Source: Mucilaginibacter flavus
GTDB lineage: Bacteria; Bacteroidota; Bacteroidia; Sphingobacteriales; Sphingobacteriaceae
Assembly: GCF_030409315.1 (NCBI RefSeq)
Contig: NZ_JAUFPS010000023.1
Location: forward strand, 1 to 64,000
Direction of reading: 5' to 3'
DNA length: 64,000 bases
Shown: positions 1 through 9,284 of the stretch, piece by piece
Layout of the letters: each line of letters starts with the position of its first letter
Numbering within the stretch: the stretch's first letter is position 1
Position numbers and translations under genes: made by a program
The notes under the pieces: generated by a model
What the model saw: only the letters and a program-made list of their open reading frames with translations
Databases searched by the model: none
Told to the model about the DNA's origin: nothing

Positions 1-41
1 CTCAATTCATTAAATTGTCTAATCTTCGATTAGCAGATTAT

Positions 42-87
42 AAAAAAAGACTGTACCATTTGTTTTATGATACAGCCTCTTTTTTTA
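42..87. terminator. Terminator-like hairpin at left edge
   Basis: An A-run, the arm CTGTA, a loop, the arm TACAG and a long T-run form an imperfect A-rich/T-rich stem that could work in both directions. It probably ends a gene lying left of the window. It covers the upstream ATG at 67, which argues that the following regulator starts at 109. Confidence 0.5.
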
Positions 88-108
88 ATTTGGCATAAAA
101 AATTCATA

Positions 109-1119
109 ATGAACGGAATTATTGAGGAAATTAAGAAGCTTGCAGATGTACCTACTTTTTCAAAGCATGAACGATTTGTACAGGGTGTTATTAATGCGAT
201 CAATGAGAAGGTAGTTGCTCCAGGCGATCCGATGCCCTCGGTAAATACACTGATTAAGGAACTTAGCTATTCACGCGAGACTGTTGTAAAGGCTTACAAG
301 GAACTGGTAACGAGAGGTATTGTCGAATCACAATTCCGCCAGGGTTATTATATAGCCAATGGTAACACGGAGCAAACGCTGACTGTTGCGCTGCTGATGT
401 ATAACCTTGATACCTTTGAAGAACAATTTTACAGGAATTTCAGGCATGAACTGGGACGCCAGGTTCAGTTGAATACCTACTTTCATCATGGAAACATAGA
501 GATTTTTGAAACTATACTTGCGCAGGTAAAAGGTAAATTCGGAATGTATGTCATCGCGCCCATTCCCCATAAAAAAACGAAGGATTTACTGGCCGGAATC
601 CCGGCGAACAAACTGCTGCTGTTTGATCGGTTTGAAAATGTAAATACAGAAGTAAACCATATTACCCAAGAATTCGAACAATCATCCTACAATATTTTCT
701 CGCAGCTGGCGGACCGCATAGCCGGTTTTAAAGAAGTCATCTTTTATCATTCGCCAAACTCGCTCGACCCCAAAGAGATCGTTTCCTCGTTTAAACGCTT
801 CCTGAAGGATTTTAAGCTAAGGGGCCGCATAGAGGAAGAATATAAAGAAGGTTCTGTTCAGAATGGTAAGGTGTATTTCACGCTGGATAACTTCGCGTTA
901 TGGCAAATCATGCGGGATTGTAAGCATAAAAATCTTATTCCAGGCACTGATGTCGGCGTATTATCCTCTAATGATGAACCTGCAAAGGAAATTATCGGGA
1001 TCACGACATTTTCTGCGGATTTCGCTGATATGGGCAAAAAAGCTGGTCAGGCTGTGATGTCGAAGGAAAAATTACAGGAAACCGTACCAATGCTATTGTT
1101 CCGCCGCAATACGCTTTAA
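109..1119 (+). CDS. GntR-family regulator with a periplasmic-binding-like sensor domain
   Basis: This is a cytoplasmic transcription factor, probably controlling the downstream sugar genes. Residues ~10-80 are a GntR winged helix (motifs GDPMPSVNTLIKEL and SRETVVKAYKEL). The remaining ~250 residues resemble a LacI/periplasmic-binding-protein sugar sensor rather than the FadR or HutC sensors. An in-frame ATG at 67 would add 14 residues, but it lies inside a terminator-like hairpin, so I use ATG 109. The stop is 11 bases before the symporter gene, so the two are probably cotranscribed. The ligand cannot be read from the sequence; a sugar is inferred from the neighbours. Confidence 0.85.
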   Translation: MNGIIEEIKKLADVPTFSKHERFVQGVINAINEKVVAPGDPMPSVNTLIKELSYSRETVVKAYKELVTRGIVESQFRQGYYIANGNTEQTLTVALLMYNLDTFEEQFYRNFRHELGRQVQLNTYFHHGNIEIFETILAQVKGKFGMYVIAPIPHKKTKDLLAGIPANKLLLFDRFENVNTEVNHITQEFEQSSYNIFSQLADRIAGFKEVIFYHSPNSLDPKEIVSSFKRFLKDFKLRGRIEEEYKEGSVQNGKVYFTLDNFALWQIMRDCKHKNLIPGTDVGVLSSNDEPAKEIIGITTFSADFADMGKKAGQAVMSKEKLQETVPMLLFRRNTL

Positions 1120-1130
1120 AAGTCACTTAT

Positions 1131-2729
1131 ATGAATATCACGGCCATTTTGAGTTTCTTAGGGTTTACTCTTTCTCTGGCGGTATTATCGTGGTATAAAT
1201 CCCGAAAAAATCGTGCCCGCACGGTAAGCGATTTTTTTATGGCGAACAAAAACCTAAGCTTTGTATTTATAGGAAGCGGTTTACTGTTTTCCAATATAAA
1301 TACAGCTACGATAGTTGGTGAAAACGAACTGGCCTTTACAGGTAATATGAGTATTATGGCCTGGGGAATTACCTCTGTACTGGCCATGCTCATTGTTTCG
1401 GAATTCCTTGTGCCAAACTACTTAAAGCTTGGCATCGCCACAACACCTGATTTTCTAAGCATGCGCTATAGCCCCGAAATTGGCAAGGCTGTCTCTGTAA
1501 TATTTCTTTTGAGTTATGTTGTTAATCTTCTGCCGTCAGTACTTTATGGCGGGGCGATAGCATTTGACGGTTTGTTTCACATATCTGAATTGCTTAGGAT
1601 AAATTATACAGCTACCATATGGATTCTTGTTTGGGTAATAGGTGCGGCCGGTGGCTTATATGCAGTAATTGGTGGCCTGAGAGCAATTACCGTTTCAGAT
1701 ACCTTTCTCGGGTTAGGTTTTTTTGCAGGCGGGATCATCCTTCCGGTTTTTGCACTGAAATATGTAGGTAGGGGAAATGTGTTAAGTGGCCTAAGTGTGG
1801 TATTATCAAAACATACCGATCACCTGAACAGCATAGGATCGGCTACAGATCCGATACCATTTTCCACCTTATTTACCGGAATGTTACTGGTGAACTTATA
1901 TTACTGGGGCACCGAGCAATATATTATTCAACAGGTTTTAAGTTCGAGGGATTTAAAGAACTCGCAAAAGGGTATAACACTGGCATGCTTTGGAAAGCTG
2001 ATCTCGCCCTTGCTGTTGAATATCCCGGGTGTGATTGCCGTGCATATTTTCAGCAAGCTAAAAAACCCGGCGGAGGTTTTTCCCCGGTTAAATAGTTTGA
2101 CAGCACCGCCCGCTCTTGCGGGTTACATAGCAGCAATCGTGTTTGGAACCGCGTTAAGTACTTTTAATGCGGGGTTAAATAGTTCCAGTACACTGTTTAT
2201 ATTAAATATCTATAAACCGGCTATGAAAAAAAAAGGGCGGGTACTGCCCGAATCTGATTTGCTCAGAAAAGCTAAATTGTTTGAAATCGCCATCTGCCTT
2301 GCCGCAATGTTTATCGCACCTTTTATTTTACTGGTAAAAAATGGATTTTACGCTTACGTGCAAATTGTAAATGGTTTTTTTAATGTGCCGATTTTTACCA
2401 TTCTGATCATTGGGCTCCTTACCAAAAGAGTTCCCGCCATTGCTGCGAAGATCGGCCTGGTTTTTTTTATTACAATTTACGCCTTTACCCAGCTAATATT
2501 CAATACGCATATCCATTTCCTGCATATTCTTGCCATTCTTTTTCTCCTCACCAGTGCATTGATGCTAATAATAGGTAAGTTTTTTCCGGCCCCAAATGCA
2601 TTTCATTTAAAGCAGTTGCAGCAGATTGACGCCAAACCATGGAAGTACAGGCATTTTTATAGTATGCTGCTGATAATGATGATGATAGGAGTGTTCCTGG
2701 TTTTTTCCAGATTCGGTTTAGCAAAATAA
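1131..2729 (+). CDS. Sodium:solute symporter (SSS family)
   Basis: An inner-membrane Na+-coupled transporter of 532 residues with about 13-14 hydrophobic segments, the usual size for the SSS/SGLT family. Family-like features include the N-terminal FFMANKNLSF segment, GGLYAVIGGLRAITVSD near residue 180, WGTEQYIIQQ near 260, and ALSTFNAGLNSSSTLF near 340. It follows the GntR regulator by 11 bases and precedes two secreted glycoside-hydrolase-like proteins. It most likely imports the mono- or disaccharide those enzymes release. The substrate is inferred from context only. Confidence 0.9.
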   Translation: MNITAILSFLGFTLSLAVLSWYKSRKNRARTVSDFFMANKNLSFVFIGSGLLFSNINTATIVGENELAFTGNMSIMAWGITSVLAMLIVSEFLVPNYLKLGIATTPDFLSMRYSPEIGKAVSVIFLLSYVVNLLPSVLYGGAIAFDGLFHISELLRINYTATIWILVWVIGAAGGLYAVIGGLRAITVSDTFLGLGFFAGGIILPVFALKYVGRGNVLSGLSVVLSKHTDHLNSIGSATDPIPFSTLFTGMLLVNLYYWGTEQYIIQQVLSSRDLKNSQKGITLACFGKLISPLLLNIPGVIAVHIFSKLKNPAEVFPRLNSLTAPPALAGYIAAIVFGTALSTFNAGLNSSSTLFILNIYKPAMKKKGRVLPESDLLRKAKLFEIAICLAAMFIAPFILLVKNGFYAYVQIVNGFFNVPIFTILIIGLLTKRVPAIAAKIGLVFFITIYAFTQLIFNTHIHFLHILAILFLLTSALMLIIGKFFPAPNAFHLKQLQQIDAKPWKYRHFYSMLLIMMMIGVFLVFSRFGLAK

Positions 2730-2833
2730 GTTTTGCAGGTTTTTGTTTTTTTTATATTTTTATAAGAACAGACCAGAATAGAACAATATTTTGTTTTTTT
2801 TTTGTACTTGTAACACTCTATTTTAACAAATGC

Positions 2834-4300
2834 ATGGCTTTCAATTATTTTAATTTTACCTATCGCCGGGCCGCCGGAATTTCGATGGCAATCCTCTTTG
2901 CAGGCAGTACCATGGCCCAGACACCATCGGTACAATTTTCTTCAACAGACCTAAAGTTAACCGAAGCTTTTACCTGGGCGAGAAGTATGGCTTTGCATTA
3001 CAGGGGAAGTTTAAAAGATTCAGTTGGTCCATGGTATGAATCTGCCTTACCACCAAGATATGCCTTTTGTATGCGTGACGTATCTCACCAATGTGTCGGT
3101 GGGGAGATATTGGGTATGGAAAAGGAAAATCTGAACATGCTAACCCTTTTTGCAGATCATATATCTTCTGCTAAAAACTGGTGTTCGTATTGGGAAATCA
3201 ATAAGTGGAACAAGCCGGCACCAGAGGATTATCGAAGCGACAGGGAATTTTGGTATAATCTCCCTGCTAATTTTGATTTGCTTTATGCCAGTTGGCGTTT
3301 ATACCAATGGACGGGCAACCGGTATTATATCGATGATCCGAAATTTGTCAATTTCAGCGAAAAAACTGTTGATGAATATGTTAAGGCATGGGTACTGCAA
3401 TCAGATTCCTTGCTAACAAGGCCATCACATCCAAACGCTCCTGTGCCTTATAAAGACAATGATTCCTTTAACCGCTGCCGCGGTTTACCATCCTATTCAG
3501 AAGGAATAACCAATTTAAAAGTCGGCGCTGACCTCGTCGCAGCATTATATCGCGGCTTGCTTACATACTCAGAAATGCTGGATTTTAAAGGTGAGGTAAA
3601 AAAGGCTGCTCACTACAGGGAGCTGGCCGGCAAATACCAGGAACATCTGGAAACTAAATGGTGGAACGCCGGCAAATCGCAGTATTATACTTACCTGAGT
3701 AATGAGGGGACATTTGGGAATGATGAAGGTGAAACTTTTATGCTTTGGTTCGGGGCATTAAACAACCGGGAAAGAAGGGAAAGCACGATTGCCTACATCA
3801 AACCCTTAAACCGGAACATGGAAAACAGGTCTTATTACCCGCTCTTATTCTATAAATATGGGCACTGGGAGGATGGCAGGCAGAATATACTTTATCTGTC
3901 TGATCCCGGAACCGAGCGGCGCGAGTATCCCGAGGTTTCTTTTGGGGTCGTAGAGGGAATAATCCAGGGTTTGATGGGGGTTTCTCCTGATGCGAGAAAT
4001 AAGTCACTTTTTACTATTTACCGTTCTCACGCTGCCGACATCAGCAAGATCAGGCATTTGCCTGTTCTGGGAACTACGATTAACCTGACCCATTTTAGTC
4101 CAACAGCATCACTAATTCATAACACAGGTAAAAAGACCTTCAAGTGGAGAGCGGCATTCTATGGAAAACTGACAACCGCTTACGTTAACCATCAAAAGCA
4201 TAAACTGCAGCAAAGCAGGGACGATCAGGGCGCTGTCATATCATACGCAGAAGTTACCGCCTTTCCCGGGCAATCCATAACTGTTAACGCGCTGCCTTAA
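2834..4300 (+). CDS. Secreted (alpha/alpha)6-barrel glycoside-hydrolase-like protein
   Basis: A 488-residue protein with an N-terminal signal peptide ending near STMAQ. The body looks like a six-hairpin (alpha/alpha)6 glycosidase: aromatic-rich helices, an RDVSHQCVGGEILGM segment at ~75-90, many Trp/Tyr positions suited to sugar stacking (WYNLPANFD, WRLYQWTG), and NDEGETFMLWFG near 300. I cannot assign a CAZy family or name the catalytic acids with confidence. It lies 104 bases after the symporter and 20 bases before a second enzyme of similar fold, so it is part of the same carbohydrate locus. A periplasmic location is expected. Confidence 0.7.
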   Translation: MAFNYFNFTYRRAAGISMAILFAGSTMAQTPSVQFSSTDLKLTEAFTWARSMALHYRGSLKDSVGPWYESALPPRYAFCMRDVSHQCVGGEILGMEKENLNMLTLFADHISSAKNWCSYWEINKWNKPAPEDYRSDREFWYNLPANFDLLYASWRLYQWTGNRYYIDDPKFVNFSEKTVDEYVKAWVLQSDSLLTRPSHPNAPVPYKDNDSFNRCRGLPSYSEGITNLKVGADLVAALYRGLLTYSEMLDFKGEVKKAAHYRELAGKYQEHLETKWWNAGKSQYYTYLSNEGTFGNDEGETFMLWFGALNNRERRESTIAYIKPLNRNMENRSYYPLLFYKYGHWEDGRQNILYLSDPGTERREYPEVSFGVVEGIIQGLMGVSPDARNKSLFTIYRSHAADISKIRHLPVLGTTINLTHFSPTASLIHNTGKKTFKWRAAFYGKLTTAYVNHQKHKLQQSRDDQGAVISYAEVTAFPGQSITVNALP

Positions 4301-4320
4301 TTAAAATATAAAAATCTCTG

Positions 4321-6378
4321 ATGTCATTTACTAAAACCAGGAGCACAATTCAGTCAATACTCTTTTTGATCCTCCTGCCATGTTACTTACAGGCGCAACA
4401 ACGCGCACTTTCTGCACAAAAAGATCGCTGGCAAATGATGCCTGATGGCGCTATTCGCTGGCAACCGGGTGATCGCTTGCCTCATAATGATCATATCGAA
4501 ATGTCAGGACAAAAAACTTCGCTATGGGTTAAATATGAAATAGACACGGCCGGAGTTTCCCGTTTGACCCGAACGGTTGTTTTTCCAACCTTTCGCATGT
4601 TGCCGGATGATACCAGGAGTCATGTCTCTTTCACATTCAGTGATGATGAGCTCCCGAAAATTTTCTGTAATGGTAACCAGATCAACCTCGTGCGAAATCC
4701 AGCCACAGACGACCGTACGCTAAAAGTTGGAAATATTTATCAGAATGGTATCATGATGATGGATGGAATGGTTAACAGCCCGGAATCCTTAAAAATAGAG
4801 CGATACCTTTTTCCATCAGCAACATTGCCTATGGCGGTGGAAATAATCAGGGTTACTAACGCTGCAGCAAATGTTGCAACCATCGAAATGGATGAAATGA
4901 CCCGCAGGGAAAAAACTGATTCTTTGCGAAGTAAAGGAAGACCTCATACTTTAATGGTTGAATCAGTCAATGCGGGGAGTTATAAATTAAAGAAGGGCGA
5001 ATCGGCTATTTTCGGTATAACTTACCGGATGACAGACCTGCCTGATATCCCATTTCATGCAGATCTTATGCGGGAACTGGCTGACCGGAAAGCAAGGATA
5101 AAGCAAATTTTGAAGCCCTTGCAGCTGGTTACACCGGATAGCGTTTTAAATACAGCATTTGCCTTTGCCAAAATCAGGGCCACAGAAAGTATTTTTAAAA
5201 CCAAGACCGGTTACCTGCATAGTCCGGGAGGATTATCGTATTACGCGGCTATCTGGGCGAATGATCAGGCCGAATATGTAAACCCGTTTTTTGCCTTCAC
5301 CGGAGACAGCATTGCCAATGCATCGGCGATGAATAGCTACAGGCTTTTTGCCAGGTACATGAATCCGGATTATCGCCCTATCCCAAGTTCCATAGTTGCC
5401 GAAGGCGATACAACATGGCATGGTGCGGGAGACCGCGGTGACCAGGCCATGATCGCCTATGGTGCTTCAAGGTACGCGCTTACTGTTGGTAGCGCAGATA
5501 GTGCCCGGCTATTGTGGCCATTAATCAAGTGGTGCCTGGAATACAACCGGCGTCATCTAAATGCAGATGGAGTTGTTCTTTCCAACACGGATGAACTGGA
5601 GGGCAGGTTTCCTGCCGGAAATGCAAACTTATCAACCAGCTGCCTTTATTACGATGCGCTCATCTCAGCGGGCTACCTGGGCAGAAACCTTGGGATATCA
5701 AAGTCAGAAACGGAATCTTATTCCTCGGCCGCATCTAATCTCAAAGTCAATATCGAAAAATATTTCGGCGCGCAGGTCCAGGGATTTCAAACTTACCGAT
5801 ATTACAAAAACAATGAAACGCTGCGGGCATGGATATGTATCCCATTGACAATGGGTATTTATGACCGATCGGACGGTACGATTGATGCACTGTTTTCACC
5901 GACGCTCTGGACAAATGATGGCCTTGCAACAGAGTCAGGAAAAAACACTTTCTGGGACCGCTCGACTTTGTATGCCCTTCGTGGAGTTTTTCAAGCAGGG
6001 GCGACATCCCGCGCATTATCTTTTCTTCATTATTATTCGCAAAGAAGACTCTTAGGCGATCATGTACCTTACCCGGTGGAGGCCTACCCTGAAGGAAATC
6101 AAAGGCACCTTTCTGCCGAAAGCGGACTTTACTGCCGGATTTTTATAGAAGGGATGTTTGGTATCAGGCCCAGGGGGCTAAATGTCTTTGATTGCACACC
6201 CCGCCTGCCCGAAAACTGGAATGACATGAGCCTTAATAATATTCATGCCTTTGGTACTGTATTCGACTTACAGGTTCAAAAAAGCACTGGTGGTAAACTG
6301 AAAATCATTGTCAGGAGGAACGGTAGAGCATATCAATATGCGGTGAAGAATGGCGGCACTGCTAAAATTTCGTTGTAG
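4321..6378 (+). CDS. Secreted (alpha/alpha)6-barrel glycosidase, rhamnosidase-like architecture
   Basis: A 685-residue protein with a signal peptide ending near LQAQQ. An N-terminal beta-rich region (~30-270) is followed by an (alpha/alpha)6 barrel (~275-600) and a C-terminal beta domain, the order seen in GH78-like and related six-hairpin enzymes. Acidic motifs likely near the active site are IWANDQAEYVNPFF (~315), LSNTDELEGRFPAGN (~425) and YPEGNQRHLSAESGLY (~590). The last segment, with ECTPRLPENW-like DCTPRLPENW, is typical of a C-terminal domain after such barrels. It forms a transcription unit with the preceding gene. Substrate specificity is unknown. Confidence 0.7.
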   Translation: MSFTKTRSTIQSILFLILLPCYLQAQQRALSAQKDRWQMMPDGAIRWQPGDRLPHNDHIEMSGQKTSLWVKYEIDTAGVSRLTRTVVFPTFRMLPDDTRSHVSFTFSDDELPKIFCNGNQINLVRNPATDDRTLKVGNIYQNGIMMMDGMVNSPESLKIERYLFPSATLPMAVEIIRVTNAAANVATIEMDEMTRREKTDSLRSKGRPHTLMVESVNAGSYKLKKGESAIFGITYRMTDLPDIPFHADLMRELADRKARIKQILKPLQLVTPDSVLNTAFAFAKIRATESIFKTKTGYLHSPGGLSYYAAIWANDQAEYVNPFFAFTGDSIANASAMNSYRLFARYMNPDYRPIPSSIVAEGDTTWHGAGDRGDQAMIAYGASRYALTVGSADSARLLWPLIKWCLEYNRRHLNADGVVLSNTDELEGRFPAGNANLSTSCLYYDALISAGYLGRNLGISKSETESYSSAASNLKVNIEKYFGAQVQGFQTYRYYKNNETLRAWICIPLTMGIYDRSDGTIDALFSPTLWTNDGLATESGKNTFWDRSTLYALRGVFQAGATSRALSFLHYYSQRRLLGDHVPYPVEAYPEGNQRHLSAESGLYCRIFIEGMFGIRPRGLNVFDCTPRLPENWNDMSLNNIHAFGTVFDLQVQKSTGGKLKIIVRRNGRAYQYAVKNGGTAKISL

Positions 6379-6585
6379 GATTTCTGATCTGTGGATGTAA
6401 TAAAAACGCTAAAATATGCAAATCTCCGGGGCGAGAGTGAGAAGGCTTACTTGACGGGAAAGGCCTGAATTGTCAGACTGCTATGCTGAAGTAAAATCGA
6501 CTGATCAACATGTAATTGCTCTGCTAAAACAGCCCGCAGGGCGGGTGTAGAAACAAAACAAATACAAACGGTAAAGGAACTTTTT

Positions 6586-7914
6586 ATGAAAATCAAACAT
6601 TATCTGATGATTATTTTTTTTCTTACCGCAGTTCTGTTGATATTGATTGCGACTATTCCCGGCCAATTTGTTGGCTCCATTTCATCATTGGGGGTATCTA
6701 ATCTCAGGTATACAATAATGATTGTAATTTCGGCAAGCATATTGAAAATTAGTGCGGGCTTCTGTTACTCCATTTATGGAAAAATCCGCTTGTTGGATGA
6801 ATTGGCGGTTTTGAACCCTGCGGAATTAAGTGTATGTACTTCTAATTTAAATTTTGAATCAAATAACCGAAAGTCGGTTAAGAGGGGGCTGGAAATTATA
6901 GATATTCAACAAAGTTGGAAGAATATACAAGGGTTAGGTAAAATAGGCTATTGGCGTTTCGACGCAATAAACGGAAATCTATATTGCTCTCATGAGTTTT
7001 TTAATTTGCTTGATCTTAAAACATGCTATAAAAATCCCAATATCACAGATTTTCTAAACTCAACCGACCCCGCTTCCCGGGTAAAGGTCATTGATTTGTT
7101 CTTTGAAGGCAGTACGGGCAATAACTGCCAGGCTATAAACTACCTGGTACAAAAACAAGGTAACAGCACCCAGCACTTTTTTCAGGCAGCAGTAAATAAA
7201 AAAGACATTAAAGGCCGCCTTATCGAAGTAGAAGGGATGATTCAGAATATTACAGAATCAAAGATAAACATCAGTACGGGGCAGGATTTACAGGCCAATC
7301 TTAAAGCTATTTTCGAAAGCGACATTGTAGGGATAATAATTCTTGATTGTGAAGGGCTTATTTGTCACTATAATAACCGGGCCAGGGAATTGTTTGAATT
7401 TAATACCGACTGGAAATGTCAGGTTCGAAAAAGTTTGATTTCTCTTTGGGAAAAAGAGGAAGAACAATTGTTTTTAAATCTTTTTTTTAAGGCCAGAGGC
7501 GGTAAGGTTGAAAAATATGAAAAGAAGTTGACCGGTTCAAACGGAACGACTATCTGGGTAAATTTTAATATTATTCCACTGTATGAAAACGAGGCTATCA
7601 CCGGCGTATGTATAACAGGCAGGGACATTACAGAAAATAAAAATTACCAGTTTAAAATTGAAGAACAAAATAGGATTCTATTCGATATTGCCTGGATGCA
7701 GTCGCATCTGGCTCGGGCACCTCTTGCAAGGATTATGTCGCTCACACAAATTATTAATTCTGATATCAAGCTTGATAAAAATGAGCAGCAACTTATTAGT
7801 TTTCTGCATAGCTCTTGCCAGGAGTTAGACGATATGATTCAAAAAATATCATCACTGACCGAAAGTGTCGGGTTAGTAACAGATCGTTTTAATAATAAAG
7901 GATGGGCGGAATGA
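6586..7914 (+). CDS. Membrane PAS-domain protein ending in a DHp helix pair, no ATPase domain
   Basis: A 442-residue sensor-like protein. Two hydrophobic segments (~8-25 and ~45-62) form a membrane anchor. They are followed by two PAS domains (~110-225 and ~232-350; the second carries the GRDITENKNY ending). The C-terminus resembles the dimerisation/phosphoacceptor domain of histidine kinases: SHLARAPLARI matches the H-box SHELRTPL, giving a likely phosphoacceptor His374. The protein stops about 60 residues later and no HATPase_c domain follows in any frame before the next gene. It could be phosphorylated by another kinase or act purely through dimerisation. A purine-rich AAAGGAAC lies before the start. 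Confidence 0.75.
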   Translation: MKIKHYLMIIFFLTAVLLILIATIPGQFVGSISSLGVSNLRYTIMIVISASILKISAGFCYSIYGKIRLLDELAVLNPAELSVCTSNLNFESNNRKSVKRGLEIIDIQQSWKNIQGLGKIGYWRFDAINGNLYCSHEFFNLLDLKTCYKNPNITDFLNSTDPASRVKVIDLFFEGSTGNNCQAINYLVQKQGNSTQHFFQAAVNKKDIKGRLIEVEGMIQNITESKINISTGQDLQANLKAIFESDIVGIIILDCEGLICHYNNRARELFEFNTDWKCQVRKSLISLWEKEEEQLFLNLFFKARGGKVEKYEKKLTGSNGTTIWVNFNIIPLYENEAITGVCITGRDITENKNYQFKIEEQNRILFDIAWMQSHLARAPLARIMSLTQIINSDIKLDKNEQQLISFLHSSCQELDDMIQKISSLTESVGLVTDRFNNKGWAE

Positions 7915-8107
7915 GTATCTGGCTGATTTTTAAATCATCCATATGAAATTGCATGGATTTTCTTTCTGTTGATAATAGGAAACAGGGTTGCAACATGCAT
8001 TAAAACAAAAAAATTATTGGCATACTATTTAAGTAATTCATTTAGAGATTTTATATAACACATAACACTGCTAAGTAACCCCAATATATTACGACCACTA
8101 ATTTTAT

Positions 8108-8284
8108 ATGAACGTTAATACCCCTAAATCTATTGAACCGAATAAATTTTGTAAGTGTGGTGGAACTAAAAATGATGTCGAGCGAGTGCGACGGAATGGT
8201 TTCATGAAGGTGTTTTTATTCTGGCTGCCGGTTAAACGCTATCACTGTTTTAGGTGCAGGCGTCACATCTGGAAAATAAATTAA
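8108..8284 (+). CDS. Small zinc-ribbon protein (58 aa)
   Basis: A short open frame starting at ATG 8108 and ending at TAA 8284. It encodes about 58 residues with two CxC-type knuckles, CKCGG near residue 15 and HCFRCRRH near residue 50, separated by a basic and hydrophobic stretch (VRRNGFMKVFLFWLPVKRY). This spacing suggests one Zn ribbon. Small zinc-ribbon proteins of this look are familiar from Sphingobacteriaceae, but I know no function. It stands alone between the PAS protein and a degenerate frame. Confidence 0.6.
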   Translation: MNVNTPKSIEPNKFCKCGGTKNDVERVRRNGFMKVFLFWLPVKRYHCFRCRRHIWKIN

Positions 8285-8300
8285 GAAAATTAACCCTGGG

Positions 8301-8474
8301 ATGAAACAAGGTGATAACTTATTATACTTTTGATGTAGTAACTTACTGCGGCCTGATTGGACGCTGTATCTTCTGCCTAAGGATGCCCTTGCCGTCCGTG
8401 ATGCGATTTTCGATTTTACTCGCTGGGGAATGCGGGTTGAGGATATTTTATTTTCTAACCGCTCTTCCATTTAG
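8301..8474 (+). pseudogene. Possible small gene remnant with an in-frame TGA
   Basis: Starting at ATG 8301, one frame runs to TAG 8474 apart from a TGA at 8331-8333 (codon 11). The part after the TGA reads like real protein (RPDWTLYLLPKDALAVRD, then FDFTRWGMRVEDILF), with a protein-like mix of charged and hydrophobic residues. I recognise no family. It may be a decayed small gene or a chance frame. Confidence 0.3.
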
Positions 8475-8531
8475 AAGTAAAATAATTAACCGCTAGATTA
8501 AAATAAACAAAATTGGATTAATTTAGATTCT

Positions 8532-9284
8532 ATGCAACGCTGGGAACCAAGTCAAAGTTTACGACCCTATATAAGGTCTTACCTGGTTATTGAAAACGGG
8601 CAGGAACAAATAAACCGTTTGTTGCCGGACACCACCATTTTCATGGCTCTTCGTTTCAGAGGGGGGCTTTACCAGTTTGGCCGGGAATTACCCGCTCTTT
8701 CCGTAGCTGGATTACAAAAAACTGCGCGACTTATAAATTATGTTCCGGATTCGGGAAATGTTATTGTGCAGTTTGAGACAACCGGTGCCGCTGCATTTTT
8801 TAGGTTGCCGTTGCATGAGTTATATGGATCTCAGGTGGCGCTGGGCGACCTGGCAGGAGATTCATGGGTTAGCCAATTAGAAGAACAATTGTCGGAAATC
8901 ATGACCATATCCGGCAAAATTGCTTTGATTGAATGCTTTTTACTGGAAAGGCTTAAAGCGCAAAGAGATCCGCTGGTCGATTTTTCGCTAAAAAAAATTA
9001 ATAGTACTAATGGCCTAGTAAGGATTAAATCCCTTGCGGCAGATTTGTGCATCAGCCAGGATGCTTTAGAAAAAAGGTTTCGTAGGGTAGTTGGCAGCAC
9101 TCCAAAACAATATACTTCTATCCTCAGAATGAAGACCATTGTTGAAACCGGCCGCAAAGGCAATTCACTTACGGAATTGGCACTTGCAGCCGGTTTTTTT
9201 GACCAGGCACATTTTAATAAAGACTTTAAGCTTTTTACCGGTCAGACGCCTACCGAATTTTTTTCGGTTCCCCCGTTATGGTAG
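8532..9284 (+). CDS. AraC-family transcriptional regulator
   Basis: A 250-residue cytoplasmic regulator. Residues ~1-140 form an N-terminal domain starting MQRWEPSQSLRPYIRSY, as in AraC proteins with a DUF6597-like N-terminus. Residues ~155-245 carry the double helix-turn-helix, with IKSLAADLCISQDALEKRFR as the first and LTELALAAGFFDQAHFNKDF as the second motif, ending in GQTPTEFF. Its stop abuts the stop of the convergent SnoaL-ABM gene. That gene is a plausible but unproven target. Confidence 0.88.
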   Translation: MQRWEPSQSLRPYIRSYLVIENGQEQINRLLPDTTIFMALRFRGGLYQFGRELPALSVAGLQKTARLINYVPDSGNVIVQFETTGAAAFFRLPLHELYGSQVALGDLAGDSWVSQLEEQLSEIMTISGKIALIECFLLERLKAQRDPLVDFSLKKINSTNGLVRIKSLAADLCISQDALEKRFRRVVGSTPKQYTSILRMKTIVETGRKGNSLTELALAAGFFDQAHFNKDFKLFTGQTPTEFFSVPPLW

